From: Acetobacter ascendens
GTDB lineage: Bacteria; Pseudomonadota; Alphaproteobacteria; Acetobacterales; Acetobacteraceae
DNA length: 64,000 bases
Assembly (NCBI RefSeq): GCF_001766235.1
Contig: NZ_CP015164.1
Span: 2,135,001 to 2,199,000, forward strand
Reading direction: 5' to 3'
This document shows, piece after piece, positions 42,966 through 52,449 of the stretch (its first letter is position 1; each line of letters starts with the position of its first letter). Made by a program: the position numbers and the translations under genes. A model generated the notes under the pieces. It was given only the letters and a program-made list of their open reading frames with translations. It was not told where the DNA came from and did not search any database.

Positions 42966-45311
42966 TCACCAGCCCGGAACACCCGGCACCCGTGGCGTTG
43001 AAAGTGGATCTGGCATAGCATTACTTGCCCGCATTTCGCGGTCATAATCCTTCCTAACCACACTTTGCACATGCCCGGCGATCTGCTTGCCATCTAGGTA
43101 AACAGATACATGCGTGTCACCTTCCTGAACCGTTGTTGGCTGGGTTCGCATCTGCACAGGGGGCGTCCATGCGCCAGTTGGGGTTACGTTTACTTTGCGG
43201 GCAATCCCATCGCTTTGAAGAAAGCCCTCATTAATCGCGTATGTAGCTGCACCTAAAAGCCCCCCGCCCAAAGCGCCGAAAGCTGCCGCTGGCACTGCCG
43301 GAACGCCCCCAAAAGGTAGCGCTACTGTTGCCCCTGTCGCAGCACCTGCGGCCGCACCGCTAACTCCAGCCTCGATAAAGCGCCGCAACCACCCCGGCAA
43401 ACTGTCCATGGCCTTCCCAATAAGGCCGCCCACACTCGTTACGACTTGCAGCAACATATAAACATCATTGGCAAACATACGGATATCGTCAGGATGTTTC
43501 TCAGCGAAGTCTGCCATGCCGTTAAAGGTTTGGGTCAGCAGATTGATGGACTTCACAAACGGCCCCTGAGTAATGCGGCCTATCGTAAACTCTAGCCGTT
43601 CGAAGGAAGTATCCATCGCCAACTGGGCGGCTTTCGGGCCTTTTGCTAGGGCATCAAGCGTTTTGGCTACATCTGTGCGCCTTGCCGCGGCAGACTGCCG
43701 AGCAATGTTACCCTCTGCGCCGGTTGTCTCATTAACCACATCTTGAACATTGTTACGCTGGAAATATCCTATCATTTCAGGGTGCGCCCTCAGCAGGGGT
43801 GAGATATGCTTCGTAATCCATCCAATCGGATCTTCAGCAAGCGTTTGCTGATCGACAAACTGACCGTTACGGCCAATTAATCCGAACTTCTTTTGGCTAA
43901 AATACGCGAAATCCTTCTTCGTCATGCGGGTATGGTTGCCGAGGAATAAATCGTCAAACGACTTAATAGCGGTTGCCGCGCGGTTCGGATTGACATCGAT
44001 GAAATGGGAAAAATTCAACAGCCCCTCATCAGACATACGCATGCCTTCTGCGCCCGCTGATTTGGCAAATGCCAAAAACTTGTGACCATTCATGAACTGC
44101 TTGTTAGCAATATACATTGCCAACGCTGTATTCGTGCTTTTTTCTGCGCGATCGAACGAAAACTGGCCCGTCTTCTTATCGTAAAACCTATTGGAAAGAT
44201 CCTGCGCCCGGATAAAGTCTATGCTTTCCTTCATGGCGGCTTCTGGGCTCTTGCCCATAAGAAGAAAAGATTTATCAACCCGGTTTAGGAGGCTGGCAAT
44301 GTGTGGCGACTCTCCCACTTCGCCCCCAGACAATTGGTACGATTCCTGTGCAATCCGGGCAGCATCATTAGGCGCAAGAAACGGGTTATCCTTCATCGAT
44401 TGCTGCGCGATTGCCTGAATGGCCCCCATATTCTGCGCGGCCACAGGGTCGCCACTCATCCCCCGGAATGTCTGGTCATACCCGGCTGCCTGATCAAACC
44501 CACTGGCGGCAAAGTGCGCTACACCATGAGCCCCCTCATAAGCTGCTAGAGGACCCACCCAATGCGGCAGACGTGCTGCGGCTGCTATGGTTGCGCCACG
44601 CTCGGCCATGTTTGCGGCAGGTGAGCCAGAAGGCGCGTTAGAAATCGGCTTCCACGGCCCGTAGGTCTGGTTCCCGCCCACCCACTTGCCATCCATGCGC
44701 AAGTTTCCCGGATACGGGATAAGGGCAGTCCCCGGGACAGGCTCACTCTGCGTCCAATTTGGCCGATAATCAGCAGGATTTTCAACGCGACGAAAGTTAG
44801 GGGTATTCCCCATACTATCGCCATGCCCCGGCAGCGGAATAAGCGCAGTTCCGGTCTGTGGAGGCGGCAATAACGGAACAGGAGCGCCCGGCACATTCAT
44901 AGCCGCAGCAGAATATGGAGAAACGTAAGAACCACCGGCATCTGTAATCGGCGTAGCTGATGGCGGAACGGGAGATGTCGCACGCGCGCGACCAGTCGGC
45001 ACAGGAGATACGAAGGGCGCAAAGCCTCCAGCACCCTCGCCAGACTGCGGAGCAACAGGCGCACGAAACTTAGTGGAAGCCGCAGCAATCGTGCGCGCTG
45101 CCCGTGCTGCACGCTCCATATCAGAGGCCATACCAGCGGTTAGTCGCCGCGCGCCGCCCAGAGACGAAACCATGTTGTTGAAGCCCATCTGCACGTCTTT
45201 CTGGGTAGACGCCAGACGTTCCAGAGCGCGGATCATTTCGCCAACAGGACCGACAACCTGTGTGGCATCAGCGACTAGCGAGACACCGATTTTATAGGCT
45301 TCAACAGTCAT
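42966..45311 (-). CDS. tail tape-measure protein
   Basis: 781 residues: an N-terminal helical region (EMIRALERLASTQKDVQMGF), a Pro/Gly-rich linker (about 85-220), then a long helical body with Ala/Gly-rich membrane-like segments (AAAGAATGATVALPFGGVP) near the C-terminus. Its length, composition and place after the tail chaperones identify it. It sets tail length. Confidence 0.85.
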   Translation of the reverse strand: MTVEAYKIGVSLVADATQVVGPVGEMIRALERLASTQKDVQMGFNNMVSSLGGARRLTAGMASDMERAARAARTIAAASTKFRAPVAPQSGEGAGGFAPFVSPVPTGRARATSPVPPSATPITDAGGSYVSPYSAAAMNVPGAPVPLLPPPQTGTALIPLPGHGDSMGNTPNFRRVENPADYRPNWTQSEPVPGTALIPYPGNLRMDGKWVGGNQTYGPWKPISNAPSGSPAANMAERGATIAAAARLPHWVGPLAAYEGAHGVAHFAASGFDQAAGYDQTFRGMSGDPVAAQNMGAIQAIAQQSMKDNPFLAPNDAARIAQESYQLSGGEVGESPHIASLLNRVDKSFLLMGKSPEAAMKESIDFIRAQDLSNRFYDKKTGQFSFDRAEKSTNTALAMYIANKQFMNGHKFLAFAKSAGAEGMRMSDEGLLNFSHFIDVNPNRAATAIKSFDDLFLGNHTRMTKKDFAYFSQKKFGLIGRNGQFVDQQTLAEDPIGWITKHISPLLRAHPEMIGYFQRNNVQDVVNETTGAEGNIARQSAAARRTDVAKTLDALAKGPKAAQLAMDTSFERLEFTIGRITQGPFVKSINLLTQTFNGMADFAEKHPDDIRMFANDVYMLLQVVTSVGGLIGKAMDSLPGWLRRFIEAGVSGAAAGAATGATVALPFGGVPAVPAAAFGALGGGLLGAATYAINEGFLQSDGIARKVNVTPTGAWTPPVQMRTQPTTVQEGDTHVSVYLDGKQIAGHVQSVVRKDYDREMRASNAMPDPLSTPRVPGVPGW

Positions 45312-45451
45312 AATTATTTCCTACTGGAGAGCATCCAGAGTCTCATGCTTGAGGAGGCAGTACAAGGGTTGTGAGGCCGCATGGTCAGGGGAATGATCTC
45401 GGTAGGATCCCAAAAGTTGCCTTCCCACGAGACTTCGCTTAAGAAGCCCCC

Positions 45452-46285
45452 GTGCTAGATAAAAATCCGACATCTGACGAAGGATCTGGCAACCCAATTT
45501 CTTCTGAGGCTTGCCTTCGTCTTCCGTGGCCAGATTGGTTTCCTCCTGTAACGATCCATTCCCCTTATGGAAGCAAGTCAGTGAGTGGATTCGTGTATTG
45601 CAAGGATCCCGACGTAAACTGCGCTAAATCCATTGGTGATGTAGATGCGGCTTTTTGTGCGGTCGATAAATTTATAGATGCTTCAGCATTAGAAAAAATT
45701 TCCCAGAATTTGTGTGGCATTACTACATACGTGGTTGCCCCTGCGAAGCCACCAGACGCGCGCCGTAATGTCCTTGCTCTTACTTTTGCCGCAATTATCG
45801 CCCAAGAATTGGGCTTAGAGCTAGCGGATAACATCTTTCAATATCCTCGTGCAAAGCGCGATAGAAATGGAAACTTTGTTTTTCGCATAGCAAATGCGCC
45901 AGAATTTTTTGGTGACATTGTCGCCAACGCCGACTATGTTGTTGTTGACGACGTATTGACATATGGCGGAACTCTTGCTGGGCTACGCGCATATATAGAA
46001 TGCAACGGTGGCAGAGTAATCTGTATGTCTACTCTCGCTGGCAATCCACCTGGAGAAGAGCAGATCGCCGTTACACCATCGTCTATAGCGAGTCTTAGTC
46101 GTATGGAGGGTGGTAAGTTAAATGAGTTTTTTTTGGAGGTATTAGGTTATGGACTTGACTGTTTCACGGAACGGGAAGCTGGCAAACTCCGATCGCTCCT
46201 CCAAAAGGAGTGGAAAAAAAATTTCTCTTTGGACTTCCTCAGAAAAAGAATCCTTCGTGAACGACACGAAGCGGCTACAGGCTGA
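45452..46285 (+). CDS. phosphoribosyltransferase-domain protein (cargo)
   Basis: 277 residues. ADYVVVDDVLTYGGTLAGLR is the PRPP-binding motif of type I phosphoribosyltransferases. Upstream, APAKPPDARRNVLALTFAAI fits the fold's beta-alpha start, and the C-terminal 80 residues are helical. GTG start at 45452 with a weak ribosome-binding site. It lies on the opposite strand between tape measure and tail genes, so it is an inserted cargo gene; nucleotide salvage or a defence/exclusion role are both possible. A second gene overlaps its 3' end in another frame. Confidence 0.7.
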   Translation: MLDKNPTSDEGSGNPISSEACLRLPWPDWFPPVTIHSPYGSKSVSGFVYCKDPDVNCAKSIGDVDAAFCAVDKFIDASALEKISQNLCGITTYVVAPAKPPDARRNVLALTFAAIIAQELGLELADNIFQYPRAKRDRNGNFVFRIANAPEFFGDIVANADYVVVDDVLTYGGTLAGLRAYIECNGGRVICMSTLAGNPPGEEQIAVTPSSIASLSRMEGGKLNEFFLEVLGYGLDCFTEREAGKLRSLLQKEWKKNFSLDFLRKRILRERHEAATG

Positions 46286-46358
46286 GATTAATGCAAAAGT
46301 CACAACCCGCACGCCTCGGTTTGGACTAACAAAGCCCAAAGTTAGGAAGTGCGCCTAG
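46149..46358 (+). CDS. small basic protein overlapping the PRTase gene
   Basis: 69 residues, highly basic (KRSGKKISLWTSSEKESF ... PRFGLTKPKVRKCA). ATG 46149 has GGAGG nine nt upstream, inside the PRTase coding region, and the frames overlap by 137 bp. A strong site and a 73-bp non-overlapping end favour a real gene, possibly a DNA- or RNA-binding partner. Confidence 0.55.
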   Translation: MDLTVSRNGKLANSDRSSKRSGKKISLWTSSEKESFVNDTKRLQAEINAKVTTRTPRFGLTKPKVRKCA

Positions 46359-46438
46359 TTTAGCCGACTGGTTTTTCTGCCAGTTAGTAAGGTGGCTCAT
46401 GGGCGGCCTCTCTCATTCTCAACCCGCATTAAACCGAC

Positions 46439-46945
46439 TCACTCATCCCCTTCCCGCTGGTTAGGAAGGGGTAGCCCACACATCGCACGAACAGCAAGCG
46501 CACCAATACGACGCACGATCTTGTGCTCATTCCTAAAGGCCGCCACAGAAAGCTCTGGGCGTGGCGGCTGATAGTTTTTCTGCTCCATGCGGCCAAGTTC
46601 AAACACTACGGCCTTGATGTCGTCAGAACCAATAGAAGCATGCACCACAGGACCGGCCTCGGATATACGTACGCCATAGCTCTCGCGCATATCGCCGGTT
46701 CGTAACCCCGGATCATCCGGCGTAAATCCCAACCTGATACGCTCGTCTATAGTGCTGTCTGCCAGTGGAGCAGTTGGCAAACCGGGTTCAGGCCCATCCA
46801 AATAATGGCCGATCTGTTCTTTCGTATCGCGCTCAATAAGGGCAGCGCCCTCTTCCACGCCACGATGAACGGCCACATCAACCGCAAGCCCCCTTGTCGT
46901 CAGATGGCCTATGAATCCCTCAATGGTCTTAAACTGCCGCACCAT
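46439..46945 (-). CDS. tail completion protein, HK97 gp10-like
   Basis: 168 residues: APLADSTIDERIRLGF, GLRTGDMRESYGVRI and a late VFELGRMEQKNYQPPRP match the head-tail/tail-completion pattern of gp10-like proteins (substrate peptide RTGDL, ELG...PPRP). ATG 46945 follows GAGGTG. It overlaps the end of the chaperone extension. Confidence 0.65.
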   Translation of the reverse strand: MVRQFKTIEGFIGHLTTRGLAVDVAVHRGVEEGAALIERDTKEQIGHYLDGPEPGLPTAPLADSTIDERIRLGFTPDDPGLRTGDMRESYGVRISEAGPVVHASIGSDDIKAVVFELGRMEQKNYQPPRPELSVAAFRNEHKIVRRIGALAVRAMCGLPLPNQREGDE

Positions 46946-47437
46946 CTGGCACCTCAATGAACATCATGGCATTCCAATCGAACGTTTCCCCACGCATTTC
47001 GCGCAGAGCTACGCAGGCGGCCAACCTGCGCTTATCGCTCCATTTCCCGCAAACTTCCCACGGCACCCCATTTTGAACGAGAAACAGCATTTCCCTAAAA
47101 ATGGGGTGCTCGCTCAGTTTTTTACTGCGGCCTTTTCATCGGCAGAACTGGCGTCTTTTTTACCGTAAAAAATCGGCATCAGCGCAGCTACGCCATCATT
47201 GCCGATATCGTTGGCCAGTTCCTTCACTTCGTCTTTCGTAATCGGCATCTGCACAGGCACACCATCAATAGCCGTCACAGAGCAGACCATCTGCGCATAC
47301 CCCAGCCACGCACCGGCAAACTGTGAACTCATGGCAGAGCCTGCGGCTTCAATCAGATCCAGCATACTGCCCGGATCAATTTCTTTCAGGGAAAGAGTTT
47401 TACCTGCTGCCGTTTTAACTTCTGCTGGAATGCTCAT
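46929..47437 (-). CDS. tail assembly chaperone GT-type fusion (-1 frameshift)
   Basis: After the A AAA AAC site (47123-47117) the -1 frame stays open to TAA at 46929 and encodes EHPIFREMLFLVQNGVPWEV ... RRLAACVALREMRGETFDW, a T-type domain normally joined to G by frameshifting. The fusion would be about 169 residues. This arrangement is conserved in long-tailed phages, where both forms coat the tape measure. Confidence 0.75.
47114..47437 (-). CDS. tail assembly chaperone G-type
   Basis: 107 residues, SIPAEVKTAAGKTLSLKEID, DLIEAAGSAM, ending AVKN then TGA. Position between tube and tape measure and the frameshift extension define it. Overlaps the tube gene by 4 bp. Confidence 0.8.
   Translation of the reverse strand: MSIPAEVKTAAGKTLSLKEIDPGSMLDLIEAAGSAMSSQFAGAWLGYAQMVCSVTAIDGVPVQMPITKDEVKELANDIGNDGVAALMPIFYGKKDASSADEKAAVKN
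47117..47123 (-). promoter_or_regulatory. -1 ribosomal frameshift site A AAA AAC
   Basis: In zero frame GTA AAA AAC TGA, so the slippery heptamer lies directly before the G stop. Slippage gives CTG AGC GAG in the T frame. Confidence 0.75.
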
Positions 47438-47865
47438 GAAATTTTAGTCCGAATTGGAGAGAAGAAGCTGAGGGTCTGGTAAACAATCCCCTCTTTTTGC
47501 CATGTGCCGCCCGCTGAAAGCGAAAGCCCTACCTGGCTGAACTGCCATTTGGACGTGCTGCTGTCTGGCTCGCTGATATACTGGTAAATGGTGCCGGAAT
47601 TGATCGTACCAGCAGACCAGAATCCTTCTTCAATGGCCGCAATCAAATCATCAACAGCGCGATTAGCACGGGCAATCGTAAAGCTTCCGCGCCAACCATT
47701 CGGTGTTGCAAATTCAATCGGCGTGCTGCTGAGCGGATCTGCACGCTGTGTTGTAGTTTCCTGATTGGCGGTAAAACCGGTCACGTCCCGCAGATCAATG
47801 CGGGTGCCTGCCCAAAGGAGGGTAAGCCGACAGTTCCGGCCAATGCTGTATGGGTTGGTAGCCAT
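47434..47865 (-). CDS. tail tube protein
   Basis: 143 residues, beta-rich: GRNCRLTLLWAGTRIDLRDV, NGWRGSFTIARANRAVDDL, a pattern seen in contractile-tail tube proteins. Follows the sheath gene directly. Confidence 0.8.
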   Translation of the reverse strand: MATNPYSIGRNCRLTLLWAGTRIDLRDVTGFTANQETTTQRADPLSSTPIEFATPNGWRGSFTIARANRAVDDLIAAIEEGFWSAGTINSGTIYQYISEPDSSTSKWQFSQVGLSLSAGGTWQKEGIVYQTLSFFSPIRTKIS

Positions 47866-47868
47866 TTC

Positions 47869-49354
47869 TTAGCCCCCAGAAGCCACAGTGACAGTCACAC
47901 CCTGACCGCCCTGCAAGTTGACGATGAAGTAGCGCAGGATGCCCATGTATTTGACCTTCACATCGGCCTGCACATAACCAAGGGCTGTACGACTATCCGG
48001 GTTGTTGCTGGTGTCGCACACGACCGAATACGGAGTGCTACCGTCCGTGCTGCCAAGAACACCTTCCGTCAGCATATTGGCTAGGAAACCCAGCAGCGTA
48101 GCTTCAATGTTGGTGAACAGATCGGCATTAATCGTCTGGCCGATATAGGAACCCATCCCTGTGGCAAATGTCTCTGCCAGATAGTTCGTCAGGCGTGTGT
48201 AATTATCGCCATTTACTGCTGCGGATGTGGAGCAATTGATGCCACCACGCACAGCCCAATAGTTCCCGCCTGGTGCTGGATAACAGATCACATCAATCCC
48301 GGCTTCAAACAAGGCTGACAACTCTGCATCAGAATACGAAAGCAGCGTGCCAGAACTTGTCAAACCTGCCTTCTGGCTACCGATGATCCCGTAAAGCTGC
48401 TTGTTCAGCGTTGACTGTTCGGGAGAAAGAGCCGCCAGCAGCCCTGCTGCAAATGCAGCGGGAGATACCAGCATATTGCCGTTGGTATCATCATCCCACC
48501 AGATCCAGTCACCATGCATCACCTTCATGGCGTAACTGTCGGCACCCGCTCCGGAAAGCGCAGAAGTGGCGGCAGAAACACTCGTGCCAGATGGTAAGGC
48601 TGCAATCATATACAGCCCCTCACCCAGCCCGAAATCAATCTGGGCAGAGAACGAGGTTGTATCGGACAACCCGCACAGCAACCCAATGGCGCAACCCTGA
48701 TTACGCAGCGCATACATGCCCGTGCGGGATGTGCCGTCTGTGCCGATGAAGGCTGTTTCTGCAGGAGTGCCGCCGTCTGCACCGCCCGCCAGCGTGACAT
48801 TGCCAGCAGCAAGGGTCGTGCCGCCTGTAACGACAACCAGAGCCGATGCATCGGCATTGACCGCAGCAACAATATCGGCCCATGTCGTGCCCTGATACGT
48901 GCCCGTTCCCAACACGCTATGCGTCACAGTCAATGTCCACATAGCCGCGTTAAGCGTGCCCTGAGACAGCGTGGCAGTAATCGCGTTCCCTGCTGTGCCG
49001 GTATAGACTGCCGTAATCGTAGCGCCTGAAATCGTGCCAGTGGCAGCTTTATCCGTGCCATCGGTCACACGCACACAACGGAAGTCAGAAGCACCCTGAT
49101 ACACGCAGATATTGACGTTTACGCCCATATCTGTCGCCAGCGCCTGCTTAGCACCAAACACGAGCAAGATAATCAGGCATGCCGCCAACCACGACTGGCG
49201 TATTAACCGGCCCCCATGAGGATGTGCCAACAACACCAATGCGGCTGGATGAAACGCCATTCAGAAGCGTTACAGGCGCTTGGATCTGCACATACACATT
49301 CGGAACGGTAAGGGACGTGGTATTCAGCGCTCCCTGTTGGTAAATTTTCGCCAT
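47869..49354 (-). pseudogene. tail sheath protein, frameshifted near its start
   Basis: The first part (from ATG 49354, GGAGG upstream) reads MAKIYQQGALNTTSLTVPNV ... VVVGGMPDYLAR and then stops. The rest starts in the +1 frame, FGAKQALATDMGVNVNICVY, and runs to 47869. The switch is at about 49157 in CGTGTTTGGTGC; one extra base explains it. Joined, the protein has about 495 residues with a polymorphic insertion domain (GTAGNAITATLSQGTL) and the conserved C-terminal sheath fold. With this break no sheath could form, unless it is an assembly error. Confidence 0.75.
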
Positions 49355-49560
49355 CACACGCCTCCAACGGGCACAGCAAAGCGCCGAATGTCTGCGCCGT
49401 GCTTCTTGATTTCATCGGGGTCTGAAATGGTCGCACCTACCGCATAGCCATATCCGGGCTGCGTCACGCGATAGAGCACGCTTCCCTGTGCCTGTGCGGT
49501 AAGCGCAACGGCAGCTTTCGCACTCGCCTGAGCGGGTGCGCTTCCCTGTGTATCCGTCAT
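49354..49560 (-). CDS. small tail-region protein
   Basis: 68 residues ending SDPDEIKKHGADIRRFAVPVGGV. Possibly related to the small DUF2635-like proteins found before sheath genes. Stop and sheath start overlap as TGATG. Confidence 0.6.
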   Translation of the reverse strand: MTDTQGSAPAQASAKAAVALTAQAQGSVLYRVTQPGYGYAVGATISDPDEIKKHGADIRRFAVPVGGV

Positions 49561-49574
49561 ATTGTCTCGCTGAT

Positions 49575-50621
49575 TTAAGCCGGTTGTCCGGCAAGATTGG
49601 TGGCCGCGTCCTGTAGGACAACATCGCCAGCCTGATTAAGCATGAGGCCCGCGTAGGGCTGCTCAACCGCAAACATGAGGTTCCCGGCGGCATCTTTGTA
49701 GAACGTTGCCATATCGTCAGTGCTGATTGCTCCGACATTACCTGGCACATCGCCAAACGTATGAAGCGCCACGCCAACATGGGTGACTGTATGGGCAAGC
49801 CCAACACCAAACATCATCTGCGCTGCTGTCTGGGTATTGAGTGTGTCGAACGTGATCTTAAAACGGAAGTCACGCCGATAAACGCCGCTGGTCTGCATGG
49901 CGTCTACATCGCTAGCCCCGGCAAACAGCATCAGGGCATTTTGCCCATCCAGTGTGGGTAACCATGACTGCGCAGAAAGCGCCGCGTCCAATGCGCTCCC
50001 TAAATTATCACGCGCATTCCCGCCATTTGTGAAAATGGAGACAGTGAAAAGCTGCTCCTGCCTGCGTGTTACGCGCGTGATCTGTCCATATCCTGCGGTA
50101 GCCGCTTCCACCAGAGCCGCATTCGGCACAATCACCGTGGCTCCGCTGGTGTAGGCTCCATCAATCAGGCCTGCCAGCGATTGCGCGATAAGCTCCGGGG
50201 TATCATCTGATTGCACCGCATATGCCACGCTTGTTTTGTCGGGTATCAGGCCGCTTCGATCTGGAATGACGCGCAACCCTACAACGCCACTGGGCGTAGC
50301 CCCGTCTGCAATACTGACAGTGGCCTGATTGCCAGAGGCTGTGAGCGTAACGGTGCAAGGGCTGATTGCACCTTCGCGCCATGACCAGCCAAGAGGCTCG
50401 GCAATCTGGCGGTAAGCCGTTGAATAAGCCGTCACCCCCACATAGTCGATGCCATTCTTGATACTGCATGCGCCTGTGTAATCAGCATTGTTCAGCCATC
50501 CACGCCGCACAATCGTACGCCTGCCAGTCAACGGCGAAACACCGGCACCAATACCGTTGGGATACAGTATCTGCGCTATGGTGTAGGCCAGAGCCTTAGA
50601 AATGGTGCCAACATCAGCCAT
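49575..50621 (-). CDS. phage structural protein (348 aa)
   Basis: Beta-rich structural protein with GWLNNADYTGACSIKNG, IYRQIAEPL-like and DGQNALMLFAGASDVDAM segments. Not recognised. Position between connector genes and the sheath suggests a neck or tail-terminator component. Confidence 0.6.
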   Translation of the reverse strand: MADVGTISKALAYTIAQILYPNGIGAGVSPLTGRRTIVRRGWLNNADYTGACSIKNGIDYVGVTAYSTAYRQIAEPLGWSWREGAISPCTVTLTASGNQATVSIADGATPSGVVGLRVIPDRSGLIPDKTSVAYAVQSDDTPELIAQSLAGLIDGAYTSGATVIVPNAALVEAATAGYGQITRVTRRQEQLFTVSIFTNGGNARDNLGSALDAALSAQSWLPTLDGQNALMLFAGASDVDAMQTSGVYRRDFRFKITFDTLNTQTAAQMMFGVGLAHTVTHVGVALHTFGDVPGNVGAISTDDMATFYKDAAGNLMFAVEQPYAGLMLNQAGDVVLQDAATNLAGQPA

Positions 50622-51307
50622 TAAATCTGGTTCACCGAAATCATGAGCCGGTTGCCATATTGCGAAGGCTCCACAGCATCAACCGTATATTCCGTGCCCA
50701 TATCATCAGTAACCGTCATGTAAGGACGCGGCGTGAAACCGGGGACAACAGGTGCGAGCATCTCAAACTGGCCGGAACGCAAATTACCAGGTAGCCCGCT
50801 GGAAACACGCTCACCCTTATTTTTCAGGATAATGCTTACTGGCCAACCCGATGCCTCAACAGAGCCAGATCCATCAGTAGATTGGCCGTTATACCCATCC
50901 TGATAACCGGCAAGATTACAGGCATCGGCAGAGTCACTATCAAGAACACCTGATCCACTCTGGCCGGTGGCTGTGAAACTGACATTACGGTTTGTCAGAA
51001 TGCACACAGCCGGACGGAATGGCTCAAACCGCGCCACGAAATACGTGCCCATCGGTGCAACAAGAATATCGCCCGCCTGCACATCGGTCGTATCGAACAA
51101 CCCGAAAACCGTAGGCTTGTCCCAAAGCGGCGGCTTCTTGAATGAAAATGCTGCATCAGAGGCAAAATCAGCAAACAGCGTTGCATGCGCTGTGCCTATG
51201 GGATCAGTCAGTCCTGTGGGCCGATATTGCGTAGTTAACGCACCAACACGCTGTGCTGTTTTGCCATACCCTTTAGCAACCTTGGCCTGTAGGCGTGCCT
51301 GATCCAT
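50621..51307 (-). CDS. phage structural protein (228 aa)
   Basis: KVAKGYGKTAQRVGALTTQYRP at the N-terminus and PYMTVTDDMGTEYTVDAVEPSQ at the C-terminus. Beta-rich, head-tail-joining region. Family not recognised. Shares a base with the next start. Confidence 0.6.
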   Translation of the reverse strand: MDQARLQAKVAKGYGKTAQRVGALTTQYRPTGLTDPIGTAHATLFADFASDAAFSFKKPPLWDKPTVFGLFDTTDVQAGDILVAPMGTYFVARFEPFRPAVCILTNRNVSFTATGQSGSGVLDSDSADACNLAGYQDGYNGQSTDGSGSVEASGWPVSIILKNKGERVSSGLPGNLRSGQFEMLAPVVPGFTPRPYMTVTDDMGTEYTVDAVEPSQYGNRLMISVNQI

Positions 51308-51495
51308 TACTTGCGTTTCGTACGCTGCTGGTTCAGCGCTACAACATCACGATCAATAGAACGCGCCTGCGGTGTTTTCTTGAAATCCCGCATTGTCATT
51401 CCCGTCAGGTTGGACATGAACCGGTCTTCTTTCCTATCCTGCATTGAGCGCAGATACGCATTCATACTGGTCGGACGTTTTGGGGCTTTTGCCAT
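51307..51495 (-). CDS. small basic phage protein (62 aa)
   Basis: MAKAPKRPTSMNAYLRSMQD ... very basic, in the head-tail region. ATG at 51495 overlaps the upstream stop as TGATG. Function unknown. Confidence 0.55.
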   Translation of the reverse strand: MAKAPKRPTSMNAYLRSMQDRKEDRFMSNLTGMTMRDFKKTPQARSIDRDVVALNQQRTKRK

Positions 51496-51704
51496 CACTT
51501 CTTCTTCCGAATAACCTTGTTGGCTGCCGCTTTAATCTTGACTGCAGTAGAGGGCGAAAGGTTGCCCTTTTTCACTTCCTGCGTAGCTCTTGCTTTGGCG
51601 TTGGCCGCACGCGCTTTCGTATCAATCGGGTAACGCCGAGAACCGGGCAAAGCGAATGCACTTTTAGGCAGCCGGTTGCGGCGTGCTGTTGTCAGCTTGG
51701 CCAT
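51495..51704 (-). CDS. small basic phage protein (69 aa)
   Basis: MAKLTTARRNRLPKSAFALP ... SRRYPIDTKARAANAKARAT ending in Lys repeats. This pattern occurs in small virion-associated or head proteins. ATG 51704 chosen over a longer frame overlapping the upstream gene; it still overlaps that gene by 41 bp. Confidence 0.65.
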   Translation of the reverse strand: MAKLTTARRNRLPKSAFALPGSRRYPIDTKARAANAKARATQEVKKGNLSPSTAVKIKAAANKVIRKKK

Positions 51705-52053
51705 TACCTGCCTCCTGCTTTGCGTGCTCAGCTTCCTGCCGTTCTGCATCCTCGGAAGGATGAACATTCGCCGCTGCTAGAGCGACAGACAGCACACCCG
51801 ATGGAGGCGCAGGAACGCCACAAGGAGCACAGTATGCCGCCTCACCCTCCATCAACTCAGGCCGCCCGTTCCGTGGAGCCACATTCCCATGATGGTCCGC
51901 AATGAATCCAATTTCACAGGGCACGCCAGCCACGCGAATGGCACGGCCTTCGCTCCAAGGCGCAGGCTGCCCCGCTTCAACAGAGCGGATGTCCACTACA
52001 ACGCCATTTTCTACCCGTGCCCATCTCTGGGGCGGAACTTTGTTGATTGTCAT
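51664..52053 (-). CDS. head-region hypothetical protein
   Basis: 129 residues; PQRWARVENGVVVDIRSVEA and EIGFIADHHGNVAPRN, then a Glu/Gln-rich tail. Not recognised. Small proteins like this are common between capsid and connector genes. Confidence 0.6.
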   Translation of the reverse strand: MTINKVPPQRWARVENGVVVDIRSVEAGQPAPWSEGRAIRVAGVPCEIGFIADHHGNVAPRNGRPELMEGEAAYCAPCGVPAPPSGVLSVALAAANVHPSEDAERQEAEHAKQEAGNGQADNSTPQPAA

Positions 52054-52059
52054 ATTCCC

Positions 52060-52449
52060 TCAGATCACCACGCGATTTGCAGAACGCAGGCCGGGGCCCG
52101 GCGGCACACCAAGAAACTGGCACAATTGCCGCCGCCACCGATTAAACAGGCCCATCCTGTCCTGCACTTCGTTCTTGTTGTGCGTCCACACAGCAGCCTG
52201 ATCCGTATCCAGATTGTCGCTGGCAGTCAGAATGGCCGTTTCCAAACTGGCAATGTCTTTCACATATTGTCGCACTTGTGCGACTTCGGCATCAGCAAGG
52301 TTACGCAGACGCCATTCATTGAAGCCATATACCCGAAAGAAGCGCCAAGACTGCTGGCTGCTGTTAATGCCGCCCATTGCGGGATAGCCCATGAAGCGGC
52401 GTACCGTTACAAGTTCATCATCCGTCAAAGGGTCGGTTGCATCTGCCAT
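52060..52449 (-). CDS. head-tail connector-region protein
   Basis: 129 residues, helical: DPLTDDELVTVRRFMGYPAM, NEWRLRNLADAEVAQVRQYV. Resembles small connector proteins by position and helicity. Family not certain. Adjacent to the upstream gene with TAATG-type junction. Confidence 0.6.
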   Translation of the reverse strand: MADATDPLTDDELVTVRRFMGYPAMGGINSSQQSWRFFRVYGFNEWRLRNLADAEVAQVRQYVKDIASLETAILTASDNLDTDQAAVWTHNKNEVQDRMGLFNRWRRQLCQFLGVPPGPGLRSANRVVI

